Shown in pieces: positions 54,859-63,683 of a stretch of DNA of 64,000 bases. This stretch comes from Pseudomonas sp. C2B4. GTDB lineage: Bacteria > Pseudomonadota > Gammaproteobacteria > Pseudomonadales > Pseudomonadaceae. The translations under genes and the position numbers were made by a program. The stretch's first letter is position 1, and every line of letters begins with the position of its first letter. Under the pieces are notes generated by a model that made no database searches, was not told where the DNA came from, and saw nothing but the letters and a program-made list of their open reading frames with translations. Where the stretch lies: contig NZ_JABFMU010000008.1 in the NCBI RefSeq assembly GCF_013359695.1, forward strand, positions 10,860 through 74,859. The letters run 5' to 3'.

Positions 54859-57064
54859 GGTATTGGGGCAATTCGCAGACTACGGCCTAGAGCCTGAGCA
54901 ACCTCTGATTTTTGGCAAGCTTACCCGATGCAAGACTGCACAGGACAAGGGTAAGGAAAAGAACGGTTGGTATGTGGTCCATGAGCATCGGACCGAGAAA
55001 GGCGAAACGCTGATTTTCGGCAGCTTTGGTGATTGGCGTTCCGGTGAGTCACAGAAGATCAAAGTAAAAGCCGGTCGGATGTCGCCAGAAGAACGCGAGG
55101 TGATGCGCGCACGCCAGGAAGAGGCCAAGCGCCGTGCTACCGAGATCGCTGCCAATGCGGCGCGTCGTGCGGCGAATCGGGCAGCGGGACTGTTCAAGCG
55201 CATGCCAGAGAAAGGCCGCAGCGACTATCTGGATCGAAAGCAGATTGTCGGTTTCGGCGTTCGATACGCACCGCGCTCCGGCGCGTTTTTGGTGCCCATG
55301 TGCAACGTGCGGGATCAGATCGTTGGCCTGCAGGTGGTGTTTCCGGCAAAGCAAGAAGACTCCGGTCGGGACAAGTCCTATTGGCCCTACGGCATGTCGA
55401 AAGAGGGCGCCTTTCACCTGATCGGGCCGCACCCTGAGCCGGGTGAGCCGGTGCTGGTGTGCGAGGGCTATGCCACCGGTGCCAGCTTGCATATGGCGAC
55501 CTCGCTGACGGTCGCTATCGCCTTCGATGCGGGCAATTTGTTGGTGGTGTGCAAGGCCATGCGCGAACGCTTCCCTGGCTGCCCGTTGATTGTTTGCCGG
55601 GACGATGACTGGAAGACCAAACGCCCGAATGGCGAGCCCTGGAACCCCGGTGATGAGAAGGCGAACAACGCCGCGTTGATAGTTGGTGGTCAGGTGGTCG
55701 CGCCGATCTTCTCGGGTGAGCGTGAAGACAAGTGGACCGACTTCAATGACCTGCACGTCGCCGAAGGTTTGGAGGCGGTGCGCCGCCAGGTGTTAGCGGT
55801 CGTCAAACCACCGGCCGCTGGCGGTTGGAAGGACATGCTGGCCCGCAGTGAAAGCGGTGCCTTGATCGCGCATATGCAGAATGTCGAATTGATCCTTGGC
55901 AATGACGAACGCTGGGCTGGGGTGATCGGCTACAGCGTGTTCAGTTCGAAGATCATCAAGCTGCGCGCAGCACCATATGGTGGCGGTGCAGGTGACTGGG
56001 CCGACATCGATGATATGCGGGTGATGAAGTGGCTCGCACAGCAATACAACCTGCGGGTCAAGGCATCCCATGTGATCGAGGCGGTCAGCGTGGTCGCGCA
56101 TGATCACGCCTTTCACCCCGTGCGTGAATACTTGGGAAAGCTTGTGTGGGATCGCGTACCTCGGTTGGAAAGTTGGTTGACCGACGTGCTTGGTGTTGAG
56201 GCCAGCGAGTACTCGGCCAAGGTCGGTAAGCGTTGGCTGATCTCGGCCGTGGCGAGGGTGATGCGCCCAGGCTGCAAGGCTGACTCGGTGTTGATTCTGG
56301 AAGGCGGACAGGGCGAGGGTAAGTCCACCTCGATGGGGATTCTCGGTGGTGAGTGGTTTATGGATACGCCGTTTGCCCTGGGCGACAAGGACAGCTTTCA
56401 GGCGATTCGCGGCAAGTGGATTGTCGAGCTGGGGGAGCTGGACAGCTTCAACAAGGCTGAGAGCACCAAGGCCAAGCAGTTCTTTTCGGCGTCCATCGAT
56501 ACCTACCGCGAAAGCTACGGCCGCAGAACGAATGACGTGCCACGCCAGTGTGTTTTTGTGGGGACCACCAACCAAGAGGAATACCTCAAGGACGCCACTG
56601 GTAACCGACGTTATTGGCCGGTGTTCTGCAACAAGGTCGACCTCGTTGCCCTGCGCGAGATCCGCGACCAGTTGTGGGCCGAGGCGGTGTTTTGCTATGA
56701 GGCCGGTGATATCTGGTGGGTGACCAAGGACGAGTCCTGGATGTTTGCCGAGGCGCAGGATGAGCGCTTTGTGGTGGACGAGTGGGAGGGGCCGATTCTG
56801 CATTGGTTAGAGGAGTCGCAGATTGGCGAAACCACGACCGGCAACGATATTCTGAGCCAGGCCCTCAAACTGGATTTCGGTCATTGGGGGAAACCGGAGC
56901 AGATGCGCGTTGGGGCGATCATGCATCGACTTGGTTGGCGTAAGAAACGCCTAACTGCATTGCCCAAAAGCGGAGTGCGTCAATGGGCTTATCAGAAGCC
57001 TGCCACTTGGGGGCGTTGCGCTGCATTGCAGCAGGCACCGATTGAGGAGCCTTGCTTTGATTAA
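54848..57064 (+). CDS. Phage primase-helicase (Toprim + VirE-like ATPase)
   Basis: The 738-residue protein has a Toprim-like central part (about 140-300: FLVPMCNVRDQIVGLQVVF, PVLVCEGYATGASLHMA, LIVCRDDDWKTKRPNGE) and a C-terminal superfamily-3/VirE-type ATPase (Walker A GGQGEGKSTSMG about 485, VELGELDSF as Walker B, CVFVGTTNQEEYLKD). It should prime and unwind phage DNA. Start at 54848 (MLDEVLGQ) with GGGAGG upstream; a longer frame lies in the zinc-finger gene. An iteron array lies 400 bp downstream. Confidence 0.88.
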   Translation: MLDEVLGQFADYGLEPEQPLIFGKLTRCKTAQDKGKEKNGWYVVHEHRTEKGETLIFGSFGDWRSGESQKIKVKAGRMSPEEREVMRARQEEAKRRATEIAANAARRAANRAAGLFKRMPEKGRSDYLDRKQIVGFGVRYAPRSGAFLVPMCNVRDQIVGLQVVFPAKQEDSGRDKSYWPYGMSKEGAFHLIGPHPEPGEPVLVCEGYATGASLHMATSLTVAIAFDAGNLLVVCKAMRERFPGCPLIVCRDDDWKTKRPNGEPWNPGDEKANNAALIVGGQVVAPIFSGEREDKWTDFNDLHVAEGLEAVRRQVLAVVKPPAAGGWKDMLARSESGALIAHMQNVELILGNDERWAGVIGYSVFSSKIIKLRAAPYGGGAGDWADIDDMRVMKWLAQQYNLRVKASHVIEAVSVVAHDHAFHPVREYLGKLVWDRVPRLESWLTDVLGVEASEYSAKVGKRWLISAVARVMRPGCKADSVLILEGGQGEGKSTSMGILGGEWFMDTPFALGDKDSFQAIRGKWIVELGELDSFNKAESTKAKQFFSASIDTYRESYGRRTNDVPRQCVFVGTTNQEEYLKDATGNRRYWPVFCNKVDLVALREIRDQLWAEAVFCYEAGDIWWVTKDESWMFAEAQDERFVVDEWEGPILHWLEESQIGETTTGNDILSQALKLDFGHWGKPEQMRVGAIMHRLGWRKKRLTALPKSGVRQWAYQKPATWGRCAALQQAPIEEPCFD

Positions 57065-57422
57065 GCGCATTGATGAAATGCTCAAGCTCTGGGCGCAGGA
57101 TCTACATTCGGCGGTGCCTGAAACCTATGGCGGTTCGGCTGGCGGCAACATGATTGCCATGCTGATGGAGTGCAAGGGCGAGCTGATACGCGGCACACGC
57201 GGCAGCCGTGTGCTGTTGGATGAGTCGGCGGATATTGAGCTGATCGTTAACAAGCACTTGCCGCCACAGTTGTCCGTGGTTGTTTGGGAGCATTACTGCA
57301 ACCACGAGAGCTTTCTGTCACAGAAGTACACCCACTGTGGCTGTAGTCGCGATACCTATTACCAGCGCCTGCATGAAGCACATGTGCACATTGCTGGCCT
57401 GCTGATGGGAAAAGCTGCATGA
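57057..57422 (+). CDS. Antitermination Q-like protein
   Basis: A 121-residue protein: IKRIDEMLKLWAQDLHS, then VVVWEHYCNHESFLSQK and CSRDTYYQRLHEAHVHIAG, the sigma-like HTH pattern of small Q/antitermination proteins that let late transcription pass terminators. TTG at 57057 with GAGGAG seven bases upstream is the likeliest start (overlaps the primase stop); ATG at 57078 is an alternative. Confidence 0.72.
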   Translation: MIKRIDEMLKLWAQDLHSAVPETYGGSAGGNMIAMLMECKGELIRGTRGSRVLLDESADIELIVNKHLPPQLSVVVWEHYCNHESFLSQKYTHCGCSRDTYYQRLHEAHVHIAGLLMGKAA

Positions 57423-57446
57423 CGCCTGGAGTCCCTCCGTCTGTCT

Positions 57447-57725
57447 CTGTCCTACCGTCCAGCCTTGTCCTACCGTCATTTACGGCAGTAGGACAGGCGC
57501 AGGTCGCGTCGTTGTTGGGGTGTCCTACTGTCCAACCTTCACTTACGTCATGCACACATGTGCGTAGCGGACACGTATTCGCGCCCATGGCGCGCACGCG
57601 TGTTTTTAGCTTTTTCTCTATACACGAGAGAAAAGTAAAAAAGGTAGGACAGTAGGGCAGAGTCACGAATTTAAAGGGCTCCAGCTGTCCTACTTCGATT
57701 CAGAATGGTGGGACAGGTAGGACAG
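57447..57725. repeat. Iteron array, consensus GGTAGGACAG (candidate replication origin)
   Basis: About ten copies of a 9-10 bp word occur in 280 bp in both orientations: CTGTCCTACC 57447-57456, TTGTCCTACC 57465-57474, GTAGGACAG 57488-57496, TGTCCTAC 57521-57528, CTGTCCAACC 57528-57537, GGTAGGACAG 57643-57652, AGTAGGGCAG 57651-57660, CTGTCCTACT 57685-57694, GGTGGGACAG 57707-57716 and GGTAGGACAG 57716-57725. A short AT-rich tract (57601-57642) lies inside. This looks like P4-type iterons bound by a primase-helicase, here encoded just upstream. A 78-codon frame over it is probably spurious. Confidence 0.7.
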
Positions 57726-57887
57726 CGCCGGAGGCGCTGGAAGCCGAAATAAAGATATTCACCGACATTGCCTAGACGTAGCCCAGACATTCACCGGGTG
57801 GCATTAAAACGGGGTTGCTGCCACCGGAATCCACCTGTAAAAAGTAGTCATCTTCGATAGGTGCGACCGCAGAGAGCGGCAACAATG

Positions 57888-57912
57888 AACCGGCCAAATA
57901 GGCCGGTTTTTT
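57888..57912 (+). terminator. Rho-independent terminator
   Basis: AACCGGCC (57888-57895) pairs with GGCCGGTT (57901-57908) around AAATA, then a T-run. It closes the early/replication transcription unit. The 57726-57887 stretch before it holds no gene that I can see. Confidence 0.85.
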
Positions 57913-57923
57913 GTGCGTGCGAT

Positions 57924-58286
57924 TTAACCTTGCTGGTTGCGTTGGGCTTCATCCATTTTGCGCCAAATCACCGCGAGGCCTAATCCGGTCGCAGCAAAAA
58001 CGACGATGGACCAGCAGTCCAGGAGCAAATGCATGACACTGGAGCGAGTAACAGGATCGTCGCTTGTACCGAATGCAACGATTCCTAATATGCCCTTGAT
58101 GACCAATACGAGAGTTCCTGCATAAGTCAGCGCTCTCGTAATTTTCTCGGCGCAAAAAGCTCGCAGCTTTTTCCATTTCATTTTGTCTTCGTCTGACGCC
58201 TGAACCCACAGGAGCATGAATGTAGCTAAGCCGATGGGGAAAAGAATAAGAGCGGTTACAGCGACCAACACATTCAAAGTATTCAT
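57924..58286 (-). CDS. Reverse-strand three-TM membrane protein (moron)
   Basis: A 120-residue protein with helices at about 5-29 (VLVAVTALILFPIGLATFML), 52-72 (ALTYAGTLVLVIKGILGIVA) and 88-107 (LLLDCWSIVVFAATGLGLAV). It is transcribed against the late genes and bracketed by the terminator on one side, the usual form of an independently expressed prophage moron. No family recognised; superinfection exclusion is possible but unproven. Confidence 0.68.
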   Translation of the reverse strand: MNTLNVLVAVTALILFPIGLATFMLLWVQASDEDKMKWKKLRAFCAEKITRALTYAGTLVLVIKGILGIVAFGTSDDPVTRSSVMHLLLDCWSIVVFAATGLGLAVIWRKMDEAQRNQQG

Positions 58287-58386
58287 GACAAATCTCTAAA
58301 ACAAACTGCCAGCTTATTCGAGATCGGTGATCATCGGAATAGAGCGGTAGTAGTGCTGAGCCTGCCTTCCTAAAGTGAGCGAGCGT

Positions 58387-58731
58387 ATGACAAACGAGCA
58401 ACAAGCGCTGGCAGAAATGCCGATCTGGTTAGTGATCGTCCTGGCCCTTGTCGGCGGAGTGTCGGGGGAGATGTGGCGAGCGGACAAAGACGGGGCGCGG
58501 GGATGGGCATTGTTGCGGCGCCTGGCGCTGCGGTCCGGTGCCTGCATTGTCTGCGGCGTGTCAGCGATGATGTTGATGATCGGCGCCGGCATGACGATCT
58601 GGACGGCCGGCAGCTTGGGCTGCCTGACTGCGATGGCCGGTGCCGATGTAGCGATCGGGTTGTACGAACGCTGGGCCGCCAAGCGACTGGGTGTCTGCGA
58701 AGTGCCGCCGGCCGGTGGCGAACAGAGGTGA
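58387..58731 (+). CDS. Phage holin (LydA-like)
   Basis: A 114-residue protein with hydrophobic helices at about 12-28 (PIWLVIVLALVGGVSGEM) and 50-90 (ACIVCGVSAMMLMIGAGMTI; SLGCLTAMAGADVAIG) and a basic tail, matching LydA-type holins that permit endolysin exit. ATG at 58387 after GAGCGAG. No endolysin gene follows directly; it may lie outside the window. Confidence 0.75.
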   Translation: MTNEQQALAEMPIWLVIVLALVGGVSGEMWRADKDGARGWALLRRLALRSGACIVCGVSAMMLMIGAGMTIWTAGSLGCLTAMAGADVAIGLYERWAAKRLGVCEVPPAGGEQR

Positions 58732-58971
58732 TGCACTGTTCCTGGCCGCCGAAAATCGCCGGGGACCCTGGTGGTTTTTGGTGGGTACGGGGTCGGAAAC
58801 CCGCGGGAAAGTGTTAGCGGGAGCGCCCCCAGCTTACTGAAATTCAATCCATTGAAATTGAAATCCTCAATTTGAAATGTTGCCTGCTACTGGTTTTTTT
58901 CATGATGGCAATAGGCTGCCATAAGCCGCTGAAATGTGCTTCCATATGGCTTTCCACGAAAGGGTGAGCGC
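58731..58971 (+). other. Candidate cos/packaging-site region
   Basis: This 240-bp gap lies between the holin and the packaging genes. Its left end (58745-58815) holds a GC-rich, dyad-prone block (gccggggaccctggtgg ... ggtcggaaacccgcggg) that resembles sequences near the cohesive ends of lambdoid phages; a 28-codon frame from 58731 over it is probably accidental. The right part is AT-rich with repeated ttgaaat/aaattga words (58841-58880). Confidence 0.35.
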
Positions 58972-59280
58972 ATGTCAATTAATGAGCAAATGATTTCGGT
59001 AACAACTGACGCAATTACGGTATTCACTAAGCTTTATGATGGAGCGGTGGTGTCGGGCGGACCGATGTTTACTGCTGGCGGTTTCTCAGCTGTGTTCGAT
59101 TGCGCCATTACAAAAAACCGGATCATGGTCGTAACGCTGGACCATAAACCTGGTGAGTTCATGATCGCTGTGGCGAACAAGGACGCAGCAGATGACGACA
59201 TCGCGCATGAAATCCTTCCAGCGGATCGTCTAAATACCTCCACGGTGTTGGAATACATGGAAGCCCATTTCGCCAAGTAG
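58972..59280 (+). CDS. Small phage protein, unknown
   Basis: A 102-residue protein of mixed strands and helices (TKLYDGAVVSGGPMFTAGGF, IMVVTLDHKPGEFMIAV). GTGAG precedes the ATG. Located just before the small terminase gene. No family recognised. Confidence 0.65.
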   Translation: MSINEQMISVTTDAITVFTKLYDGAVVSGGPMFTAGGFSAVFDCAITKNRIMVVTLDHKPGEFMIAVANKDAADDDIAHEILPADRLNTSTVLEYMEAHFAK

Positions 59281-59350
59281 CCTCCACTAGCCTGACTGAA
59301 TTGGAGGGGAACGACTTGCGACCTCTCCCATTAATCTAGGTATTGTTTTC

Positions 59351-59953
59351 ATGACGAAGCCTTTGTTCCTGTCAAAGAGCGCCTTCGCGGCTCGAATTGG
59401 CAGAGCACCGAGCTACATCACCTGGTTGAAAAACAACAATCGCTTGGTGCTGTCGCCGGACGGAAAACAGGTGGACGTGCAGGCCAGCGAATCGTTGATT
59501 CGCGACACCGCCGACCCAAGCAAAGCCGCCGTCGCTGATCGCCACCAACAAGACCGGATTCAGCGCGACGTTTACAGCCAACTGTCCACATCGGTCGAAC
59601 CGACTTCCACGGCTGCGCCGCCGCAGGTGATCACTGGCGACGGCAAACTTCCTGACTTCCAGAAAGCTCGTGCCCTGCGCGAGCACAACATGGCCAAACT
59701 GGCCGAGATCGAGCTGGGCAAAGCTCAGGGCTCACTGGTCTCCAAGGAAGCGGTCGAAACCGGCGCCTACAACGCCGGCCGTTTGCTGCGCGATCAGTTG
59801 TTCGGTCCGTTGCCGCAACTGTCCCACGACCTTGCGGTAATGACCGATCCCTGGCTGATCGAAAAACACCTGACGGCCACCTTCCGTCGAACGCTGGAAG
59901 AAGCCGAGCGCCTCTCTTCAGCAGACCTTGAACACGCCATGACAACGGACTGA
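59351..59953 (+). CDS. terS: Terminase small subunit
   Basis: A 200-residue protein with an N-terminal HTH (LSKSAFAARIGRAPSYITWL) like lambda Nu1-type subunits, a linker, and a helical C-terminal part (KARALREHNMAKLAEIELGK). It recognises the packaging site and delivers DNA to TerL, encoded 4 bp later. Confidence 0.88.
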   Translation: MTKPLFLSKSAFAARIGRAPSYITWLKNNNRLVLSPDGKQVDVQASESLIRDTADPSKAAVADRHQQDRIQRDVYSQLSTSVEPTSTAAPPQVITGDGKLPDFQKARALREHNMAKLAEIELGKAQGSLVSKEAVETGAYNAGRLLRDQLFGPLPQLSHDLAVMTDPWLIEKHLTATFRRTLEEAERLSSADLEHAMTTD

Positions 59954-59957
59954 ACCC

Positions 59958-61991
59958 ATGCACACGGAATTTCCTGATGGTGCAGAGGTGTACCGTGAGG
60001 CTTATTTCCGTGGACTGCGCCCCGACCCAGATCTCTGGATCGATGAATGGGCCGACGAGTACATGCGGATCCCGCGAGACACTGGTGCCCCTGAGCCCGG
60101 CCAGTATCGCACCTCCCGGACACCCTATGCCCGCGAGCCGATGCGTTGCCTGTCGCCGGCTCACCCTTGCAGGCGCGTGGTCACCATGGTGGCCTCGCAG
60201 TTGATGAAAACCCAGATCGCCTTGAACTGGATAGGGGGCCTAATTCACATGGCGCCTTCGAACATCCTGGCACTGCTGCCCAGCCTCGGCCTGTCGAAGC
60301 GGGTGTCGGGGCGGATCAGCAAGACCATCAAGGCCACCCCCGTTCTGCGCGAGCGGGTCGCGGCCAGCCGCTCGCGGGATGCACGCAACACGATGGACAC
60401 CAAGGAATTTGAGGGCGGCTCGCTGTACGTCACTACCGCTGGTTCCGCGGCCAACTTGTCGGAGCTGTCGGCCCGTTACATCTACGGTGACGAAGTCGAC
60501 CGCTGGGAAAACGACGTCGGCCAGGAGGGTGATCCGATCCGGTTGGCAGAGACGCGGGCGACCAACTTCGGCCGCAACGCCAAGATCTACTTCTCCAGTT
60601 CGCCGACGATCAAGGGCGCCTCGCGGATCGCCGACCTGTTCGAGTCCAGTGATCAGAGGCATTTCTACGTGCCGTGCCCGCATTGTGGTCACATGCAGGT
60701 GCTTGAGTGGGAAAACCTTCTCTACTCGGCTGACTTTAGCGTAGTGCATTACAAGTGCGCAGCGTCCGGGATGGACTGCGACGTATTGATCGAAGAGCAT
60801 CACAAGAGCGACATGCTCGCCCGAGGTGAGTGGCGAGCTCATGGTAGCGGCGACGGCAAGACTGTCGGCTTTCATTTGAACGCCCTGTACTCGCCAACCG
60901 GTTGGATGGACTGGGGTTCGCTCGCTGTGGAATTCGAGGACGCCAAAAAAGCCCAGTCCCAGGGTGATACGAGCCTGATGCAGGTGTTCTACAACACCCG
61001 TCTGGCCAAGGTCTGGGACAGCGCACTCGAACAGACCAAGGCGGAAGTGCTGATCGCTCGGGCGCGGCTCGAAACCTACACCCTCGGTGCGATGCCGGCC
61101 GGTGTGCTGATGCTGACCGGTGCTGTCGACGTCCAGGCCAACCGTCTGGAGCTGATGGTGATGGGCTTCGGCATTGGCATGGAGCGCTGGGTAGTCGATC
61201 ACCAGATCATCTGGGGCGACCCGGCCGACGAGCGCACCTGGGCCGTGCTGGATGAGAAACTCAAGGCGCGTTACCGGCACCCCTGCGGCGTTGGCTTGGC
61301 AATTCTTGCCACCGGCGTCGACTCCGGCGGTCACCACACCGACGAGGTCTACCAGTTCTGTCGCGTTCGCCGTTGGCGCAACATCTTCGCGATCAAGGGC
61401 GCAAGCAAACCTGGCAGACCGGTCATTGCCCAACGCCCATCCATGGTCGACGTGACCTGGAGGGGGCAGACCGAACGCAACGGCGCCGAGCTGTGGTTTG
61501 TCGGTACCGACACCGCGAAAGACTGGATCTACAACCGTTACCCGTTCCCGAACGGGCCAGGTGCTCTGCACTTTGCCAACGACCTGCCGGACGAGTTTTT
61601 CGCCCAGTGCGTCGCCGAACGCAAAGTTGCCCGGTACATACGGGGTCACAAACGCATCGAATGGGTCAAGGGCAAGGCCGAGCGTAACGAAGCCCTCGAC
61701 CTGATGGTGTACTGCCTGGCCATGGCTCATTACCTCGGCATCAACCGTTACCAGGAACACGACTGGGACAAGGTGCGGCAAGCGTTGGCCCAGTCTGGGT
61801 TGTTCGACGATGCGCCCGGTGTCAAACCTGTTCAGGGGCAGCGACTTGAAGAAGATGAAACGTCTGCTCCGACGGCGGTGAGACAAGCTCAGCCCGTACC
61901 GCTACCTGCTACCTCGGTCGCATCAACACGACCCGCTGCATCACAACCCCAACGCCGTAGTTCCACCAGCGGTTACCTGAAGAGACGCTGA
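59958..61991 (+). CDS. terL: Terminase large subunit (lambda gpA family)
   Basis: The 677-residue motor has a deviant Walker A (VASQLMKTQIALNWIGG), Walker B YIYGDEVDRWENDVGQEGD (core YGDEVDRW, a gpA hallmark), a zinc-ribbon-like CPHCGHMQVLEW ... CAASGMDCD, and a C-terminal nuclease (LTGAVDVQANRLELMVMG with Asp, TGVDSGGHHTDEVYQF). It translocates and cuts phage DNA. Confidence 0.95.
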   Translation: MHTEFPDGAEVYREAYFRGLRPDPDLWIDEWADEYMRIPRDTGAPEPGQYRTSRTPYAREPMRCLSPAHPCRRVVTMVASQLMKTQIALNWIGGLIHMAPSNILALLPSLGLSKRVSGRISKTIKATPVLRERVAASRSRDARNTMDTKEFEGGSLYVTTAGSAANLSELSARYIYGDEVDRWENDVGQEGDPIRLAETRATNFGRNAKIYFSSSPTIKGASRIADLFESSDQRHFYVPCPHCGHMQVLEWENLLYSADFSVVHYKCAASGMDCDVLIEEHHKSDMLARGEWRAHGSGDGKTVGFHLNALYSPTGWMDWGSLAVEFEDAKKAQSQGDTSLMQVFYNTRLAKVWDSALEQTKAEVLIARARLETYTLGAMPAGVLMLTGAVDVQANRLELMVMGFGIGMERWVVDHQIIWGDPADERTWAVLDEKLKARYRHPCGVGLAILATGVDSGGHHTDEVYQFCRVRRWRNIFAIKGASKPGRPVIAQRPSMVDVTWRGQTERNGAELWFVGTDTAKDWIYNRYPFPNGPGALHFANDLPDEFFAQCVAERKVARYIRGHKRIEWVKGKAERNEALDLMVYCLAMAHYLGINRYQEHDWDKVRQALAQSGLFDDAPGVKPVQGQRLEEDETSAPTAVRQAQPVPLPATSVASTRPAASQPQRRSSTSGYLKRR

Positions 61992-61992
61992 T

Positions 61993-62199
61993 ATGTCCTT
62001 TACCCAAAAACACCTCGACGCCATCGAGCGCGCCATCGCACGCGGTGAAAAAACCGTGCGCTACAGCGACCGCACGGTGGAGTACCGCACCGTCGACGAA
62101 CTGCTCCGCGCTCGCGAAGAGATCCGCAGTTCGCTGATCAGCACGGCCAACCCCCGTTCGCGGGTTGTGCGGCTTAGTCATGGAGGCAAGGGAATCTGA
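61993..62199 (+). CDS. Head-tail joining protein gpW
   Basis: A 68-residue protein (LDAIERAIARGEKTVRYSDR, VDELLRAREEIRSSL) of the lambda gpW fold, which seals the packaged head. Starts one base after the terL stop and overlaps the portal start by one base, the lambda order. Confidence 0.92.
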   Translation: MSFTQKHLDAIERAIARGEKTVRYSDRTVEYRTVDELLRAREEIRSSLISTANPRSRVVRLSHGGKGI

Positions 62200-63683
62200 T
62201 GGCTCGACACTTTCCAGCGCTGTCTCGTAGTGGATTCCTGTTGCCATCGAACATCAAGGCCAGCTACGAAGGCGCCGGGGAGGGCCGCCGCTCGGCCAGT
62301 TGGGATGCCACCGACAATGGCATCAACAGCATCAATACCCCGGCGCTGCGTAACCTGCGTGCCCGTTCGCGGGCAGCAGTGCGCAATGACCCGTACGCGG
62401 CCAACGCCATCAACAAGCGCGTCAGTAACCTGATCGGTACCGGCATCACACCGCGCCCGAAGATCAAGGACGAAGAGCTGCGCAACCTGTTTCAGGAGTT
62501 CTGGGGAGACTGGGTCGATGAGTCGGACGCCGACGGCCTCTGCGACTTCTACGGCCAGCAGGCGCTGGTGGCGCGCACGGTCGAAACGGCCGGTGAATGT
62601 TTTGTCCGGTTGCGTCCGCGTGGTCTGGATGAAGGTCTGGTGGTACCGCTGCAGCTGCAGACCCTGGCACCCGAGTTCGTCCCGCACGACAAGTTCGAGG
62701 CCACCCGCGACGGCAACATCATCCGCGCCGGGATCGAGTTCAACCCGGCCGGCAAACGCGTGGCTTACTGGATGTACCGCTCGCACCCGCGAGATGCATC
62801 GTCGCTCAACAACGGCTACAACCAACTGGTTCGAGTACCGGCCAGCCAGGTGCTGCACATCTTCGAGCCGCTGGAGCCGGGTCAGTTACGCGGCGTGCCA
62901 CGCATGTCGCCCGTGCTCAAACGACTGCGCAGCCTGGACAACTACGACGACGCGGTGTTGTTCCGGCAGGAGGTCTCCAACCTGTTCGCCGGCTTCATCA
63001 AACGGCCGTCACAGGACATGGGACAGCTACCGCGTGACCCAGTCACCGGCCAGTTGATCACCACCGACCGTGACGGCTTCACCCCCATGGTCGCCCTGGA
63101 GCCGGGCACCATGCAGGAGCTGGGCGCTGGCGAAGAGGTCGAGTTCTCCAAACCACCGGATGCCGGCAATAACTACCCGGATTTCATGCGTCAGCAACTG
63201 ATGGCCGCAGCGGCGGGTACCGACACGCCGTACGAAATCCTCACCGGCGACATGAAAGGCATCAACGACCGGGCGCTTCGTGTAGTGCTCAACGAGTTCC
63301 GGCGCCGTCTGGAACAACTGCAATTCAATGTCTACGTCCACCAGCTGTGCCGGCCAGTTCGGGCGGCCTGGTTGGACATGGCGGTCTTGGCCGGGGTGAT
63401 TGAGCTACCGGACTACGCCAAGCGCCGCCGCGAGTTTCTGCGCACGCGCTGGGTGCCGCAAGGCTGGGCCTACATCCAGCCAGTGCAGGACGTGCAAGCC
63501 CGCATGCTTGAGGTCAACGCCGGGTTCGGCTCGCGCAGTGAGATGTGCTTGCGCACCGGCTATGACGCCGAAACAGTCGACGCAGAAAACGCCGCCGACG
63601 CCCAACGTGCCCGCGACTTGGGCCTCAATTACCGAACGCTCGTTGAGATGGACACCCATCCCGACGATCAGGAGAAACCATGA
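62199..63683 (+). CDS. Portal protein (lambda family)
   Basis: The 494-residue protein matches phage_portal_2: RARSRAAVRNDPYAANAINKRV, NLIGTGITPRP, HIFEPLEPGQLRGVPRMSPV, GTDTPYEILTGDMKGINDRALR. It forms the dodecameric ring at the head vertex through which DNA passes. Confidence 0.95.
   Translation: MARHFPALSRSGFLLPSNIKASYEGAGEGRRSASWDATDNGINSINTPALRNLRARSRAAVRNDPYAANAINKRVSNLIGTGITPRPKIKDEELRNLFQEFWGDWVDESDADGLCDFYGQQALVARTVETAGECFVRLRPRGLDEGLVVPLQLQTLAPEFVPHDKFEATRDGNIIRAGIEFNPAGKRVAYWMYRSHPRDASSLNNGYNQLVRVPASQVLHIFEPLEPGQLRGVPRMSPVLKRLRSLDNYDDAVLFRQEVSNLFAGFIKRPSQDMGQLPRDPVTGQLITTDRDGFTPMVALEPGTMQELGAGEEVEFSKPPDAGNNYPDFMRQQLMAAAAGTDTPYEILTGDMKGINDRALRVVLNEFRRRLEQLQFNVYVHQLCRPVRAAWLDMAVLAGVIELPDYAKRRREFLRTRWVPQGWAYIQPVQDVQARMLEVNAGFGSRSEMCLRTGYDAETVDAENAADAQRARDLGLNYRTLVEMDTHPDDQEKP

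Noticed and set aside
57419..57655. 78-codon frame overlapping the Q-like stop in ATGA
   Set aside because: Its sequence is made largely of the iteron words, composition is odd, and no ribosome site precedes it.
60240..61886. 548-codon minus-strand frame over terL
   Set aside because: Shadow of the large terminase gene; no recognisable domain.
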